A stretch of DNA of 64,000 nt, taken from JACPUX01 sp964517465. GTDB lineage: Bacteria; Pseudomonadota; Gammaproteobacteria; Burkholderiales; Casimicrobiaceae. The position numbers were made by a program, and so were the translations under genes. Positions 8,479 through 17,284 of the stretch are shown piece after piece; positions within the stretch are counted from its first letter, which is position 1, and each line of letters starts with the position of its first letter. A model generated the notes under the pieces. The model was not told where the DNA came from and searched no databases. It was given only the letters and a program-made list of their open reading frames with translations. The stretch lies in NCBI GenBank assembly GCA_964517465.1, contig CAZFEK010000004.1, positions 54,939 through 118,938 on the forward strand. Reading direction: 5' to 3'.

Positions 8479-9606
8479 TTGTCCGAAAGCCGGCTTGCGG
8501 CCTGGGTCCGCTTATCGCTGATTCCTGGCCTGGGGCCTCGCAGCGCCCACGCACTCCTGCAGAGTCTCGGCACACCCGAGAAAGTAATCGACGCGTCGAT
8601 TGCCACGCTCGCCCCGCTGGTGGGCGGTGATCTGGCCCGTGCCGTGCGCGCGGGCCCTGACCCGGACCTGTACGCGAAGACCTTGGCTTGGGCCGAGAAG
8701 CCAGGAAACCACTTCCTGACCTGGGCAGACCCGAGTTACCCGCAGGCTTTGTTGCAGATTCCCGATCCCCCGCCCTGCATCTACTACTTGGGGCGCATCG
8801 AACTCTTGCGCGCACCCGCCCTCGCCATCGTCGGCAGCCGCAACGCGACGGCGCAAGGGCAAGAGACCGCGCGAGGCTTCGCCTTGGCGCTTTCCAACGC
8901 CGGCCTGACCATCGTGAGCGGCTTGGCCCAAGGCATAGATACCGCGGCGCACGAAGGCGGTTTGGAGGGCAGCGCGTCGAGTCTGGCAGTCCTGGGAACC
9001 GGAATCGACCGGGTCTATCCGGCGAAGAACCGGGCGCTGGCGCATCGGCTTGCCGAAGATGGCGGTCTCCTCTCCGAGTTTCCACTCGGATCGCCTCCTC
9101 AAGCAGGGCATTTCCCGCGCCGGAACCGCCTGATCAGCGGTCTGGCCAGAGGCTGTTTGGTTGTCGAAGCGGCAGTCAACAGCGGCTCTTTGATCACCGC
9201 GCGACTTGCCGCGGAACAGGGCCGCGAGGTCTTCGCCATTCCCGGCTCGATCCATTCCCCTTTTGCGAAAGGGCCCCACCGGCTGATTCGTGAGGGTGCC
9301 AAACTGGTGGAAACAGCCCAAGACGTGCTGGAAGAACTGCAACTGGCAGAACCGCGGTCGGGACGGTCCGAGACACCACTGGAAAAAAGCCCCGGTTGCG
9401 ACAGCGATCCCTTTTGGGCCGCCCTGGGCCACGATCCGATTAGTCTGGACCAACTGGCGGCGCGCAGCGGGTTGGGTATCGACCGCCTATCGGCCAGGCT
9501 CTTGGAATTGGAATTGGCTGGGGAATTACAGCGCCTGCCGGGCGGCCTCTATCAACGAGGTGCGGCCCGGACTTCAGGTCATACCGGCAATAAATCAAGC
9601 AGTTAG
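8479..9606 (+). CDS. dprA: DNA-processing protein DprA
   Basis: Binds incoming single-stranded DNA and loads RecA during natural transformation. 375 residues starting at TTG (SESRLAAWVRLSLIPGLG, the usual N-terminus), with only a weak Shine-Dalgarno. An N-terminal helix-hairpin-helix-like region is followed by the Rossmann-like DNA-binding domain with AIVGSRNATAQGQ, IVSGLAQGIDTAAHEG and VLGTGIDRVYPAKN. A C-terminal winged-helix-like tail (SLDQLAARSGLGIDRLSARL) completes it. DprA alone does not show that the strain is competent. Confidence 0.95.
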   Translation: MSESRLAAWVRLSLIPGLGPRSAHALLQSLGTPEKVIDASIATLAPLVGGDLARAVRAGPDPDLYAKTLAWAEKPGNHFLTWADPSYPQALLQIPDPPPCIYYLGRIELLRAPALAIVGSRNATAQGQETARGFALALSNAGLTIVSGLAQGIDTAAHEGGLEGSASSLAVLGTGIDRVYPAKNRALAHRLAEDGGLLSEFPLGSPPQAGHFPRRNRLISGLARGCLVVEAAVNSGSLITARLAAEQGREVFAIPGSIHSPFAKGPHRLIREGAKLVETAQDVLEELQLAEPRSGRSETPLEKSPGCDSDPFWAALGHDPISLDQLAARSGLGIDRLSARLLELELAGELQRLPGGLYQRGAARTSGHTGNKSSS

Positions 9607-9705
9607 ATTACCCCCTTCGGAATCGGCCCGCAAACTTTGCTTGTCAGCGGTGGGCGAAGTTCTTATCATCTGGCCTCCCTTTCGCCGCCTCCTATCCCCC
9701 CGCCC

Positions 9706-12204
9706 ATGGCCAAAGCCTTGATCATCGCCGAGAAACCCTCTGTCGCTGCAGACATTGCGCGCGCTTTGGGCGGTTTCACCAAACACGATGATTTTTTCGA
9801 GAACGAACAGTACGTGCTTTCTTCTGCCATCGGCCATTTGGTGGAAATCGGCATGCCGGAGGACCAGGAGGTCAAACGGGGCAAATGGACTTTCGCCCAC
9901 TTGCCGGCGATCCCCACCCATTTCGAACTCAAACCGATTGAAAAGACCGAGCCGCGACTGAAGCTCCTGGCCAAACTGCTCAAGCGCAAGGACGTTATTT
10001 CGGTCATCAACGCGTGTGACGCCGGCCGCGAGGGCGAACTGATCTTTCGTTATATCGTCCAGTACACCAAGGCCGCGAAACCCATACAAAGGCTCTGGCT
10101 GCAGTCGATGACTCCCGCTGCGATACGCGACGGCTTTTCCCATCTCAAGACCGACTCGGCTTTGCGCCCCCTTGCCGATGCTGCCGTCTGCCGCTCAGAA
10201 GCGGATTGGCTGGTGGGTATCAACGGAACCCGGGCGATGACCGCCTTCAACTCCAAGAGCGGTGGCTTTCAGCTCACGACCGTGGGCCGGGTGCAGACCC
10301 CGACTTTGGCGATCATGGTGGAGCGCGAGGAAAAGATACGCAAATTCGTCGCGCGGCCATATTGGGAGGTCGTTGCCAGCTTTCAAGCGGCAGCTGGGGA
10401 GTACACCGGCCGGTGGTTCGACGAGGGTTTCCGCAAATCGGACACCGAACCCGATGGCCGCGCCGAACGCATTTGGTCCGAAACCAAAGCCTCCGGCCTG
10501 GTCGCCAAATGCCTGGGCGGCAAGGGCGAAGTCAGCGAGGAATCCAAGCCCTCCACCCAAGCCCCGCCGCTGCTCTATGACCTAACCAGCCTGCAGCGGG
10601 AAGCCAACGGGCGATTCGGTTTCTCCGCCAAAACCACTCTCGGCTTGGCGCAAGCGCTTTATGAAAAGCACAAAGTGCTTACTTATCCCCGCACCGACGC
10701 GCGCGCCCTGCCTGAAGACTATTTGGCCACGGTGCAGGATACTCTGCGGGTGCTCGATGAAAGCAACGCCTACGGTGCGCACGCCCGCGAAATCCTTAAG
10801 AAGAAATGGGTAAAGCCAAACAAGCGGGTTTTCGACAATACGAAAATCTCCGATCACTTCGCCATCATTCCGACGCTGCAGCTCCCGAAACATCTGAACG
10901 AGCTGGAGGCCAAACTTTATGACCTCGTGGTCAAGCGGTTCTTGGCGGTTTTTTTTCCAGCGGCGGAGTTCCTCGTCACCACACGGATCACCCGGGTCGA
11001 AGCCGAACCCTTCAAGACCGAAGGCAAAGTGCTCGTAAACCCCGGCTGGTTGGCGGTTTACGGCCGCGAATTGCCGAGCGAAGAGACCGCGAGTTTGGTT
11101 GCCGTCGCGCCGAACGAGAGGGTGCTGGCCTCCGAGGTCTCGGCTTTGGCAAACCAGACCAAAGCTCCCGCGCGTTTGTCGGAGGCAACCCTCCTTTCCG
11201 CGATGGAAGGGGCTGGCAAATTGATCGAGGACGAAGAGCTACGCGCCGCAATGAGCGCCAAGGGCTTAGGCACTCCGGCCACACGCGCTGCCATCATCGA
11301 GGGCTTGATCACCGAGAAATACGTGCTTCGCGAAGGCAAGGAACTGCGCCCTACCGCCAAGGCATTCTCTTTGTTGACGCTGCTTCACGGGCTTGGCGTA
11401 CCGGAGCTTTTTTCGCCGGAGCTGACCGCTGACTGGGAACACAAGCTCGCACGCATGGAGCGCGCCGAGCTGGCGCGCAAGGACTTCATGGCCGAGATCG
11501 TGGCCATAACCAAACACATCGTTGCCCAGGCAAAAAATTTCGAAAGCGATACGGTTCCGGGCGACTATGCCACCCTCAGGGCGCCTTGCCCGAAATGCGG
11601 CGGCGAGATCAAGGAGAATTACAAGAAGTTCCAATGCCAGTCGTGCGACTTCTTCCTTTGGAAGATCATCGCCGGCCGCCAGCTCGCGGTCGAAGAGACC
11701 GAAACGCTACTGACGCAGAGGACATTGCCCCTGCTCGATGGCTTTCGCAGCCGGCTGGGCCGAGCTTTTTCCGCCGCGCTCAAATTGAACGAGGCACATG
11801 CGGTTGAGTTTGATTTCGGCAATGCGGCTAGCGACGGGAGCGACGAGGAATTACCCGATTTCAGCCAGCAGACGAGTTTGGGCCCCTGCCCGCAGTGCGG
11901 TTCCGCGGTCTACGAACATGGCGCTTCCTACCTTTGTGAAAAAGCCCTGGGTTCCGAAAAGAAATGTTCCTTTCGCTCCGGCCGGGTCATTCTGCAGCGC
12001 GCGATCGAGCGCAAGGAAATGGAGACGCTGCTTGCTGAAGGCCGCAGCCCGCTGCTGCACAAATTCATTTCCAAGAAAGGCAGGCCTTTTTCGGCCTTTC
12101 TGGTGCGGCAGCCCGACGGGAAAATCGGTTTCGAGTTTGAAAAGCGGGAAGCCAAGACCACCAAAGCCGCAAAACCGGCTGCGCGAACCCGCAAAAGCGC
12201 CTGA
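9706..12204 (+). CDS. topB: DNA topoisomerase III (type IA)
   Basis: Type IA topoisomerase that resolves single-strand-linked intermediates. The frame is open from a TTG at 9637, but ATG 9706 gives MAKALIIAEKPSVA, the standard start, and 832 residues. Toprim domain: AEKPSVAAD, GHLVEI and CDAGREGELIFRYI. The catalytic tyrosine is Y327 in LTYPRTDAR. After the core there are two zinc-type cysteine clusters (CPKCGGEI...CQSCDF and CPQCGSAVYE...C...C), each followed by a C-terminal repeat ending in an R(S)RLGRAFSA or SKKGRPFSAF type motif. Its stop abuts that of the converging aminotransferase gene with no spacer. Confidence 0.93.
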   Translation: MAKALIIAEKPSVAADIARALGGFTKHDDFFENEQYVLSSAIGHLVEIGMPEDQEVKRGKWTFAHLPAIPTHFELKPIEKTEPRLKLLAKLLKRKDVISVINACDAGREGELIFRYIVQYTKAAKPIQRLWLQSMTPAAIRDGFSHLKTDSALRPLADAAVCRSEADWLVGINGTRAMTAFNSKSGGFQLTTVGRVQTPTLAIMVEREEKIRKFVARPYWEVVASFQAAAGEYTGRWFDEGFRKSDTEPDGRAERIWSETKASGLVAKCLGGKGEVSEESKPSTQAPPLLYDLTSLQREANGRFGFSAKTTLGLAQALYEKHKVLTYPRTDARALPEDYLATVQDTLRVLDESNAYGAHAREILKKKWVKPNKRVFDNTKISDHFAIIPTLQLPKHLNELEAKLYDLVVKRFLAVFFPAAEFLVTTRITRVEAEPFKTEGKVLVNPGWLAVYGRELPSEETASLVAVAPNERVLASEVSALANQTKAPARLSEATLLSAMEGAGKLIEDEELRAAMSAKGLGTPATRAAIIEGLITEKYVLREGKELRPTAKAFSLLTLLHGLGVPELFSPELTADWEHKLARMERAELARKDFMAEIVAITKHIVAQAKNFESDTVPGDYATLRAPCPKCGGEIKENYKKFQCQSCDFFLWKIIAGRQLAVEETETLLTQRTLPLLDGFRSRLGRAFSAALKLNEAHAVEFDFGNAASDGSDEELPDFSQQTSLGPCPQCGSAVYEHGASYLCEKALGSEKKCSFRSGRVILQRAIERKEMETLLAEGRSPLLHKFISKKGRPFSAFLVRQPDGKIGFEFEKREAKTTKAAKPAARTRKSA

Positions 12205-13380
12205 TTAGACTTTGACGAGCCGCGCCAAAGCCGCAACTAGCGTCGCTTCCTGCTTGGCGAAACAGAAACGCACGACCTTACGGTCCAGGCCATCTGCATG
12301 GAATACCGACAAGGGTATCGTGGCGACCCCATGTTCCTTGGTGAGCCAAACGGAGAATTCGCGATCGGGCATCTGGCTGATTTGTTCGTAGCCGGCCAAA
12401 AGAAAATAGCTCCCGCGCGATGGATAGGTGGTGAAGCGGGTTGCCGCAAGACCTCGTTGCAGCAAATCCCGCTTGGCTTGGAAAGAGGCCGGGAGCCCCT
12501 CATAGTGCGCTGGTTGCGCGAGAAACGCCGCCAGGGCATGCTGCAAAGGGGTATTCACGCAAAAGACGTTGAATTGGTGCACGCGCCGGAATTCTCGCAT
12601 GAGCTCCTGCGGCGCGAGAATGTAACCGATCTTCCATCCGGTGGCGTGAAAGGTCTTCCCGAAGGAAGCCACGATCAAACTGCGCTCGGCCAGTTCGACC
12701 GAGCGCGCCAAACTCTGATGGCTGGAGCCATCATAAACCATGTGCTCGTAGACCTCGTCCGATAACAACACGATGTTCGTCCCCCGCGTAAGCTCTTCGA
12801 GTGCGACGAGGTCTGCTGGAGTAAGGATGCTGGTGCCGGGGTTATTGGGCGAATTGATCACGATCATTCGCGTACGGGGGCCGATCGCCCTTTTCAGCGC
12901 CGCCCAGTCTATGGCATAGCCGGGGAAAAGCAGTTGCTGGCGAACGACACGCGCTCCTTGCAGGCGAATCGCCGGAGCGTAGCTGTCGTAGGCGGGCTCG
13001 AAAATGATCGCCTCATCCCCGGGCCCCAATAACGCGGCAAAAGCGGTAAAAAGGGCCTGGGTCGCACCGGCGGTGATCGTGATTTCTTCTGCGGGATCGT
13101 AGTCGCGGCCGTAGAGCCGGGAATACTTGGCCGCCAGGGCTTCCCGCAGGACCGGCAATCCCGCCATGGGCGCATATTGGTTGTGCCCTGAGCGTACCGC
13201 CTGCTCGGCGAGGGATACGAGTTCTGGGTCGAGGGAATAGTCCGGAAAACCTTGGGAGAGGTTGATAGCGCCGTGTTCCTGGGCCAGCGCCGACATCACC
13301 GTAAAGATCGTGGTGCCAACCTCCGGCAGCTTGCTGTCCACGCGCAAGCCTTTTCCCAAAGACAGCACGGCCCCCTTCAT
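12205..13380 (-). CDS. PLP-dependent aminotransferase, methionine/kynurenine aminotransferase-like
   Basis: Fold type I class I/II aminotransferase, 391 residues. Recognisable elements: INLSQGFPDY near the N-terminus, AGATQALFTAFAALL, the INSPNNPGT loop, LLSDEVYEHMVYDG, and the PLP-lysine motif SFGKTFHATGWKIGY. The pattern resembles E. coli YbdL (methionine aminotransferase) and kynurenine aminotransferases, so it may transaminate methionine from the salvage pathway; the substrate is inferred. The open frame runs to 13425, into gyrB, but ATG 13380 has GGAAAG upstream and avoids the overlap. It follows gyrB by 13 nt. Confidence 0.88.
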   Translation of the reverse strand: MKGAVLSLGKGLRVDSKLPEVGTTIFTVMSALAQEHGAINLSQGFPDYSLDPELVSLAEQAVRSGHNQYAPMAGLPVLREALAAKYSRLYGRDYDPAEEITITAGATQALFTAFAALLGPGDEAIIFEPAYDSYAPAIRLQGARVVRQQLLFPGYAIDWAALKRAIGPRTRMIVINSPNNPGTSILTPADLVALEELTRGTNIVLLSDEVYEHMVYDGSSHQSLARSVELAERSLIVASFGKTFHATGWKIGYILAPQELMREFRRVHQFNVFCVNTPLQHALAAFLAQPAHYEGLPASFQAKRDLLQRGLAATRFTTYPSRGSYFLLAGYEQISQMPDREFSVWLTKEHGVATIPLSVFHADGLDRKVVRFCFAKQEATLVAALARLVKV

Positions 13381-13393
13381 GGCTTGCTTTCCG

Positions 13394-15817
13394 TCAGACG
13401 TCCAGGTTGCGCACACCCAATGCATTGGTTTCGATGAAGGCCCGGCGCGGCTCGACTTGCTCGCCCATCAGCGTAGTGAAAATCTCATCCGCGGCTATGG
13501 CATCTTCGATCTGCACTTTCAAGAGCCGGCGGGAGCCCGGGTCCATGGTGGTTTCCCAAAGCTGCTCCGGGTTCATTTCGCCCAGCCCTTTGTAGCGCTG
13601 GATGTTCAAGCTGGCACGAGTTTCGTCAAACAGCCACTCGATCGCCTGGCGGAAATTGGCTACTTCCTGAACGCGCTCGCCGCGTTTGACGGTGGCGCCG
13701 GGTTTGATCAGGCCCAGGAGGAGGTTCGCGGCCTTATGTATGGGTTCATAGTCGCCGCCTTCCAGAAACTCTCGGTCCAGCAGGGTCGTACGGACCGTTC
13801 CGTGAACGCTGCGCCGAATGCGCAAATGGTAGGACTCTTGCGCTTCGTCAGCAGCGGCCTCGACTTGGACGTTGGGGTCGGCGAGTTTCTCTTGCAGGGC
13901 GAGAGCGGAAGCTTTGGCGCTTGCTTCTCCAGACAGATCCGGCGAAAAACCGTCCAGCAGACTCTCCAGAACCTCGTGGTCCAGAACGCGTGACAAGCGC
14001 TCGACTACCGCCTCGGCCAGGAGAAAAGCCCGAGCAACCTCTTCCAGCGCTGCGGCACTCATCGCCGGAACACCGGCGCTCGCGGTCACTTGGGCGCCTT
14101 TGAGCGAGAGCCGCAGAAGATATTGTTTGAGCTCGAAGTCGTCCTTGAGGTAAGTCTCTTCTTTTCCTTGCTTTGCTTTATAGAGCGGGGGTTGCGCGAT
14201 ATAGATGTGTCCGCGTTCGACCAGGTCGCCCATTTGGCGGTAAAAGAAAGTCAACAGCAGGGTGCGGATATGCGAGCCGTCGACATCCGCGTCGGTCATG
14301 ATGATGATGCGGTGGTAGCGCAATTTCTCAACGCTATACTCGTCTTTGCCGAAGCCCGTGCCCAAGGCTGTGATCAAGGTAACGATTTCTTGTGATGAAA
14401 TGAGTTTCTCGAACCGGGCTTTTTCGACGTTGAGGATCTTTCCTTTGAGCGGCAAGATCGCCTGAAACTTCCGATCCCGTCCCTGTTTCGCGGATCCACC
14501 GGCGGAATCGCCCTCGACGAGATAAAGCTCGCACAGCGCAGGGTCCCGCTCCTGGCAATCAGCGAGTTTCCCCGGCAGATTGAATCCTTCCAGGACGCCT
14601 TTGCGGCGCGTGAGTTCCCGTGCCTTCCGAGCCGCTTCCCGGGCGCGGGCAGCCTCAACGATCTTACCGCAAATGATGCGTGCGTCGGCCGGGTTCTCCA
14701 GCAGGAACTCGGCAAGCTTGGCCGCGACGACTTCTTGCACCACCGGCTGCACCTCGGACGAAACGAGTTTATCTTTGGTTTGGGAAGAGAACTTGGGTTC
14801 GGGCACCTTAACCGACAGGACGCAGGTCAAGCCCTCGCGCATGTCATCGCCCGTCGTTTCGACTTTGGCTTTCTTGCCCAGTTCTTTCTCTTCAATGTAG
14901 TTGTTCAAGGTACGCGTCATCGCGGTTCGCAAACCGGTCAAGTGCGTGCCGCCGTCGCGCTGGGGGATGTTGTTGGTGAAGCATTGCACCGACTCCGCAT
15001 AGGAATCATTCCACTGCATCGCCACTTCCACCGTGATCCCTTCTCGCTCGGCAATGGCGTGAAAAATCTTGGAGTGCAAGACCGACTTGCTTCGATTCAT
15101 GTACTCGACAAACCCTTTGATACCTCCGGAATGCGCGAAATTTTCGCTTTTGTTGTCGCGCTGATCGACGAGCTCGATCCTGACGCCGTTATTCAAGAAG
15201 GAAAGCTCTCGTATACGTTTGGCTAGGATCTCGTAGTGGAACTCGATCTTCGTGAAAGTATCGAGCGACGGAAGAAAATGCACTTCGGTGCCTCGGCGGT
15301 CGCTAGTCCCGGTCACCGCCAAGGGTGCCACGGCTTCGCCGCGTCGAAACTCCATCTGGTGGATTTGGCCATTGCGCCAAATCCGCAGCCTCAGCCAATC
15401 GGACAAGGCATTGACGACCGACACGCCCACGCCGTGGAGACCTCCGGAGACTTTGTAGGAGTTCTGGTCGAACTTGCCTCCGGCATGCAGCTCGCACATC
15501 ACGATTTCCGCCGCGGATCGCTTGAGTTCGTCGTCCTCTTTGATGTCGGTGGGTATGCCGCGCCCATTGTCGATGACGCTCACCGAGCTATCGGCGTGGA
15601 TGATGACTTTGATCTCGTCGCAATAACCTGCCAGCGCCTCGTCGATGGCGTTGTCCAAGACTTCAAAGACCATGTGATGCAAGCCGGTCCCGTCGGAGGT
15701 GTCGCCGATATACATGCCCGGACGCTTGCGTACCGCATCGAGGCCCTTCAGGATCTTGATGCTATTGGAATCATAATCGTTGCCGTTGCCGTTGCCGTTG
15801 GGTTCTTGCTGGGACAT
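13394..15817 (-). CDS. gyrB: DNA gyrase subunit B
   Basis: ATPase subunit of DNA gyrase, 807 residues, the long proteobacterial form with an insertion in the Toprim/C-terminal part. GHKL ATPase motifs: EVLDNAIDEALAG, DNGRGIPTD, GGLHGVGVSVVNALS. The QTKDKL loop lysine is present. The Toprim domain contains LVEGDSAGGSAKQGRDR, PLKGKILNVEKA and the DADVDGSHI metal site. The C-terminus QRYKGLGEMNPEQLWETTMD is typical. It follows dnaN by 77 nt in the order dnaA-dnaN-gyrB (recF is absent, as often in betaproteobacteria). Confidence 0.98.
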   Translation of the reverse strand: MSQQEPNGNGNGNDYDSNSIKILKGLDAVRKRPGMYIGDTSDGTGLHHMVFEVLDNAIDEALAGYCDEIKVIIHADSSVSVIDNGRGIPTDIKEDDELKRSAAEIVMCELHAGGKFDQNSYKVSGGLHGVGVSVVNALSDWLRLRIWRNGQIHQMEFRRGEAVAPLAVTGTSDRRGTEVHFLPSLDTFTKIEFHYEILAKRIRELSFLNNGVRIELVDQRDNKSENFAHSGGIKGFVEYMNRSKSVLHSKIFHAIAEREGITVEVAMQWNDSYAESVQCFTNNIPQRDGGTHLTGLRTAMTRTLNNYIEEKELGKKAKVETTGDDMREGLTCVLSVKVPEPKFSSQTKDKLVSSEVQPVVQEVVAAKLAEFLLENPADARIICGKIVEAARAREAARKARELTRRKGVLEGFNLPGKLADCQERDPALCELYLVEGDSAGGSAKQGRDRKFQAILPLKGKILNVEKARFEKLISSQEIVTLITALGTGFGKDEYSVEKLRYHRIIIMTDADVDGSHIRTLLLTFFYRQMGDLVERGHIYIAQPPLYKAKQGKEETYLKDDFELKQYLLRLSLKGAQVTASAGVPAMSAAALEEVARAFLLAEAVVERLSRVLDHEVLESLLDGFSPDLSGEASAKASALALQEKLADPNVQVEAAADEAQESYHLRIRRSVHGTVRTTLLDREFLEGGDYEPIHKAANLLLGLIKPGATVKRGERVQEVANFRQAIEWLFDETRASLNIQRYKGLGEMNPEQLWETTMDPGSRRLLKVQIEDAIAADEIFTTLMGEQVEPRRAFIETNALGVRNLDV

Positions 15818-15894
15818 GAGTTACTCTGCTGCAGAAGTGAAAGAGCGGCCGGTAGCCCAGCCGCTTGGAGCGGGATGGCGAGAACTGCCCAACA

Positions 15895-16998
15895 CTAAAT
15901 GCGCATGGGCATGACCACGTACTTGTAATCGCTGCGCTCGGGTATGGTGATCAGGGCGCTGCTTCCTGAATCGCCGAAGGAAAGCGTGATCTCCGGGGTT
16001 TCGAGATGGGTGAGCACGTCTTGGAGATAGGTGATGTTAAACCCGACGTCGAGTTCGCCGCCTTGGTAATCAACTTCGACTTCTTCTTCGGCTTCTTCTT
16101 GCTCGGCATTGGTACAGATAATACGCAAGGACCCTGGCAATAGAACCAGACGAACACCGCGGTATTTCTCATTGGCAAGAATTGACGCACGCTGCAAAGT
16201 CTGCAGGAAGACAGAACGATTCAGCAAGACGTGCCGGGTATAGCCTACCGGGATGACGCGATTGTAATCGGGGAATTTCCCGTCGATCACCTTGCTGACT
16301 ACTTCAATGTCGTGGAACCGCAAACGGACTTGGTTGGCCAATATCTCCAGGAGCACCGGGGCGTCGCTGTCTTCCAGAAGCTTGGAGAGTTCTTGGACGG
16401 TCTTTCGCGGAATGATCACCTCTTGACGTTCATGGCTGGTCTCCAGGGCCGTAGAGGCAAAACTCAGTCGGTGCCCATCGGTAGCCACCGCGATCAAGGC
16501 CTGGCCTTCGATAACCAAGAGCAGTCCGTTCAGGTAGTAGCGCACGTCTTGCTGAGCCATCGCGAACTCGACCAGATGCAGGAGGCGCCGCAGCACCTTT
16601 TGCGGGAAAGTCAGACTCTGCTTGCGCTCGGGGTTGGCTTCGATGCGAGGAAAGCTCGCTGCCGGAAGCGTCTGCAGATGATAGCGACTGCGGCCGGCTT
16701 TGATGTTCAGCTTCGCGTCGGTAGCCTCCAGGCGAAGCACCGCTTCTTCAGGCAAGGCGCGGAGGAGATCCTGAAATTTGCGCGCAGCAACGGTAACCCC
16801 TTGCGCAGCTTCGCCGTCGAGCGGCGTCTTTGCGGTGATCTGAATCTCGAGGTCGGTGGCAGTGAAAGACAAAACGCCCGCTTGATGTTCAACAAGAACA
16901 TTGGAGAGCACCGGAAGCGTTTGGCGGCGTTCGACGATGCCGGAGACCGCTGAAAGCGGTTTGAGCAATGCATCTCTTGGCACTGAATTTAATAGCAT
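15895..16998 (-). CDS. dnaN: DNA polymerase III sliding clamp (beta subunit)
   Basis: Forms the ring that tethers DNA polymerase to the template. 367 residues, the normal length, as three repeated clamp domains of about 120 residues. Typical features: LSAVSGIVERRQTLPVLSN at the start of domain 1, ATDGHRLSF near the middle, and the C-terminal hydrophobic-pocket tail YKYVVMPMRI. It is separated from dnaA by a 286-nt gap carrying a nested palindrome. Confidence 0.98.
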   Translation of the reverse strand: MLLNSVPRDALLKPLSAVSGIVERRQTLPVLSNVLVEHQAGVLSFTATDLEIQITAKTPLDGEAAQGVTVAARKFQDLLRALPEEAVLRLEATDAKLNIKAGRSRYHLQTLPAASFPRIEANPERKQSLTFPQKVLRRLLHLVEFAMAQQDVRYYLNGLLLVIEGQALIAVATDGHRLSFASTALETSHERQEVIIPRKTVQELSKLLEDSDAPVLLEILANQVRLRFHDIEVVSKVIDGKFPDYNRVIPVGYTRHVLLNRSVFLQTLQRASILANEKYRGVRLVLLPGSLRIICTNAEQEEAEEEVEVDYQGGELDVGFNITYLQDVLTHLETPEITLSFGDSGSSALITIPERSDYKYVVMPMRI

Positions 16999-17115
16999 GG
17001 TTCAAACCTTAAGACTAATGATGAAGGGACCTGGCAAACGTGCAAAACTCAAAAAGCCGATATTTGTTCAAGAGCTTAGCTTCGGGAAAAACGGGCGCAT
17101 GACCTCGGAATAGTA

Positions 17116-17193
17116 TGGGGACAACTTGTGCATAATTTGCGGGCCGTGCCCTGAAAGGGCGAAAATCAACAAATTATAGCCCGGTTGTCCCCA
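17116..17193. promoter_or_regulatory. Nested palindrome between dnaA and dnaN with DnaA-box-like site
   Basis: Three nested inverted-repeat pairs: outer TGGGGACAAC (17116-17125) with GTTGTCCCCA (17184-17193); middle ATAATTT (17132-17138) with AAATTAT (17171-17177); inner GCCCT/AGGGC (17148-17152, 17156-17160). The outer-to-middle spacing is 6 nt on both sides. On the minus strand TTATGCACA (17127-17135) fits the DnaA box TTATNCACA, the outer arms give TTGTCCCCA (two mismatches to TTATCCACA), and TATAAT lies within the AAATTATAGC region. Probable dnaN regulatory region, possibly part of oriC. Confidence 0.6.
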
Positions 17194-17284
17194 AAACGTG
17201 TCGTGAGGAAGCAACTTGGCGTAGCGCCAGGCGTTGAAAGCCTCGCCGACAAAGGGAACGCTAGTGCGGCGAAACCTGGGGCTC

